Assembly: GCA_910585045.1 (NCBI GenBank)
Contig: CAJUCD010000007.1
Coordinates: 25,413-89,412, forward strand
Length of the DNA stretch: 64,000 nt
Origin: an uncultured Bacilli bacterium
GTDB lineage: Bacteria; Bacillota_I; Bacilli_A; RF39; UBA660
Direction of reading: 5' to 3'
Shown here: positions 63,469-64,000 of the stretch, one piece after another
How the letters are laid out: every line of letters begins with the position of its first letter
How positions within the stretch are numbered: position 1 is the first letter of the stretch
The notes under the pieces: model-generated
What the model saw: only the letters and a program-made list of their open reading frames with translations
Told to the model about the DNA's origin: nothing
Database searches by the model: none
Program-made: the position numbers and the translations under genes

Positions 63469-63490
63469 AAATAGGCGCTTAGCCTATTTT
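63469..63490 (+). terminator. Integrase terminator
   Basis: AAATAGGC/GCCTATTT stem with five-base loop and a T tail. The stem works on both strands. Confidence 0.75.
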
Positions 63491-63493
63491 AAC

Positions 63494-63522
63494 GCAAAAA
63501 AAAATAAGCAACTTCCTATTTT
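63494..63522. repeat. attR core, inside 5S rRNA 3' end
   Basis: 29 bases identical to attL. It covers the last 17 bases of the 5S gene and the T-rich stretch after it, so integration leaves a complete 5S gene. Confidence 0.9.
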
Positions 63523-63605
63523 CGCTTACACTATCGTCGGCGTTCTAGTGCTTAACTTCTCTGTTCGGGATGGGAAGAGGTGTACCCACTAGGCTATCGT
63601 TACTT
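63506..63605 (-). rRNA. rrf: 5S ribosomal RNA
   Basis: About 100 nt. The 5' AAGTAAC and 3' GTTGCTT ends form helix I and the centre has the conserved CCGAACAGAGAAGTTAAGC. It is shorter than the usual 115 nt through a short helix IV. It is the last gene of an rRNA operon on the minus strand. Confidence 0.93.
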
Positions 63606-63667
63606 ATAAAGGATTTTGTCCTTTAAAAACTTGATAATGCTACTCATTAAATTATTAAATAATTAAG

Positions 63668-64000
<333 letters not shown>

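Larger units (their letters stand above)
28002..63522. mobile_element. Complete siphovirus-type prophage integrated in 5S rRNA
   Basis: About 35.5 kb between exact 29-bp repeats. It has an integrase, repressor switch, replication and recombination genes, late regulator, terminase, portal, capsid, tail, tape measure, holin-like genes and endolysin in the usual order. Most genes are on the minus strand and no gene in the prophage looks degraded. The late region uses ACG start codons and the phage encodes a matching initiator-type tRNA. Confidence 0.95.

Noticed and set aside
28002..63522. Reverse transcriptase or template repeat for the variable cassettes
   Set aside because: No protein with a YxDD-type motif and no third copy of the cassette was found in the window.

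Overview
The window is very AT-rich DNA from a low-GC Bacillota (Bacilli-like) bacterium. leuS sits behind a T-box, gapA, clpP, whiA and a yvcK-type gene are present, surface proteins carry an atypical sorting signal, and TGA is used as a stop, so the code is the standard bacterial one. I cannot name the species.

Host region, 1-27960. Mostly minus-strand housekeeping genes: a DNA-processing radical SAM/DUF4130 pair (the first frameshifted), nucleotide clean-up enzymes (Ham1-like, Nudix, UDG-like), YqeK and Sua5, a TasA/camelysin-like secreted protein, T-box-controlled leuS, a GH31 glucosidase, a large DUF11-repeat surface protein, gapA, a uridine-kinase-like protein, clpP, a HipA-like kinase, whiA and the yvcK-type gene.

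Prophage, 28002-63522. A complete siphovirus-type prophage of about 35.5 kb lies between two exact 29-bp repeats. The right repeat is the 3' end of the 5S rRNA gene, so the phage integrated into 5S. A tyrosine integrase lies next to attR. Plus-strand lysogeny genes (XRE regulator, unknown protein, ImmA-like peptidase) diverge from a long minus-strand lytic operon: a Cro-like regulator, DnaD-type initiator, DnaB helicase, ERF/exonuclease recombination genes, an SSB-like protein, a late regulator, then terminase, head, tail and lysis genes. The window ends in 5S and 23S rRNA genes on the minus strand.

Main discovery. At least seven core virion genes (TerL, portal, major capsid, head-tail connector, a gp10-like protein, tape measure, distal tail) have no ATG/GTG/TTG where their conserved N-termini begin. 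Each instead has ACG placed correctly behind a Shine-Dalgarno sequence; an eighth (tail tube) may do the same. At the head of the late operon the phage encodes a tRNA with the acceptor stem of bacterial initiator tRNA, including the C1xA72 mismatch and an encoded CCA, but with anticodon CGU, the exact complement of ACG. I infer a phage-specific start-codon system in which late genes are translated only when this initiator tRNA is present.

Other notable points. An apparent antisense small RNA has a kissing-loop match and a ribosome-site match to the leader of an early HTH gene. Two C-type-lectin-like proteins have near-identical, codon-hypervariable 3' ends resembling diversity-generating retroelement targets, with no reverse transcriptase in view. 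Dockerin-like calcium-binding motifs occur in two adjacent tail-region proteins. The minor head protein carries a metallopeptidase tail.
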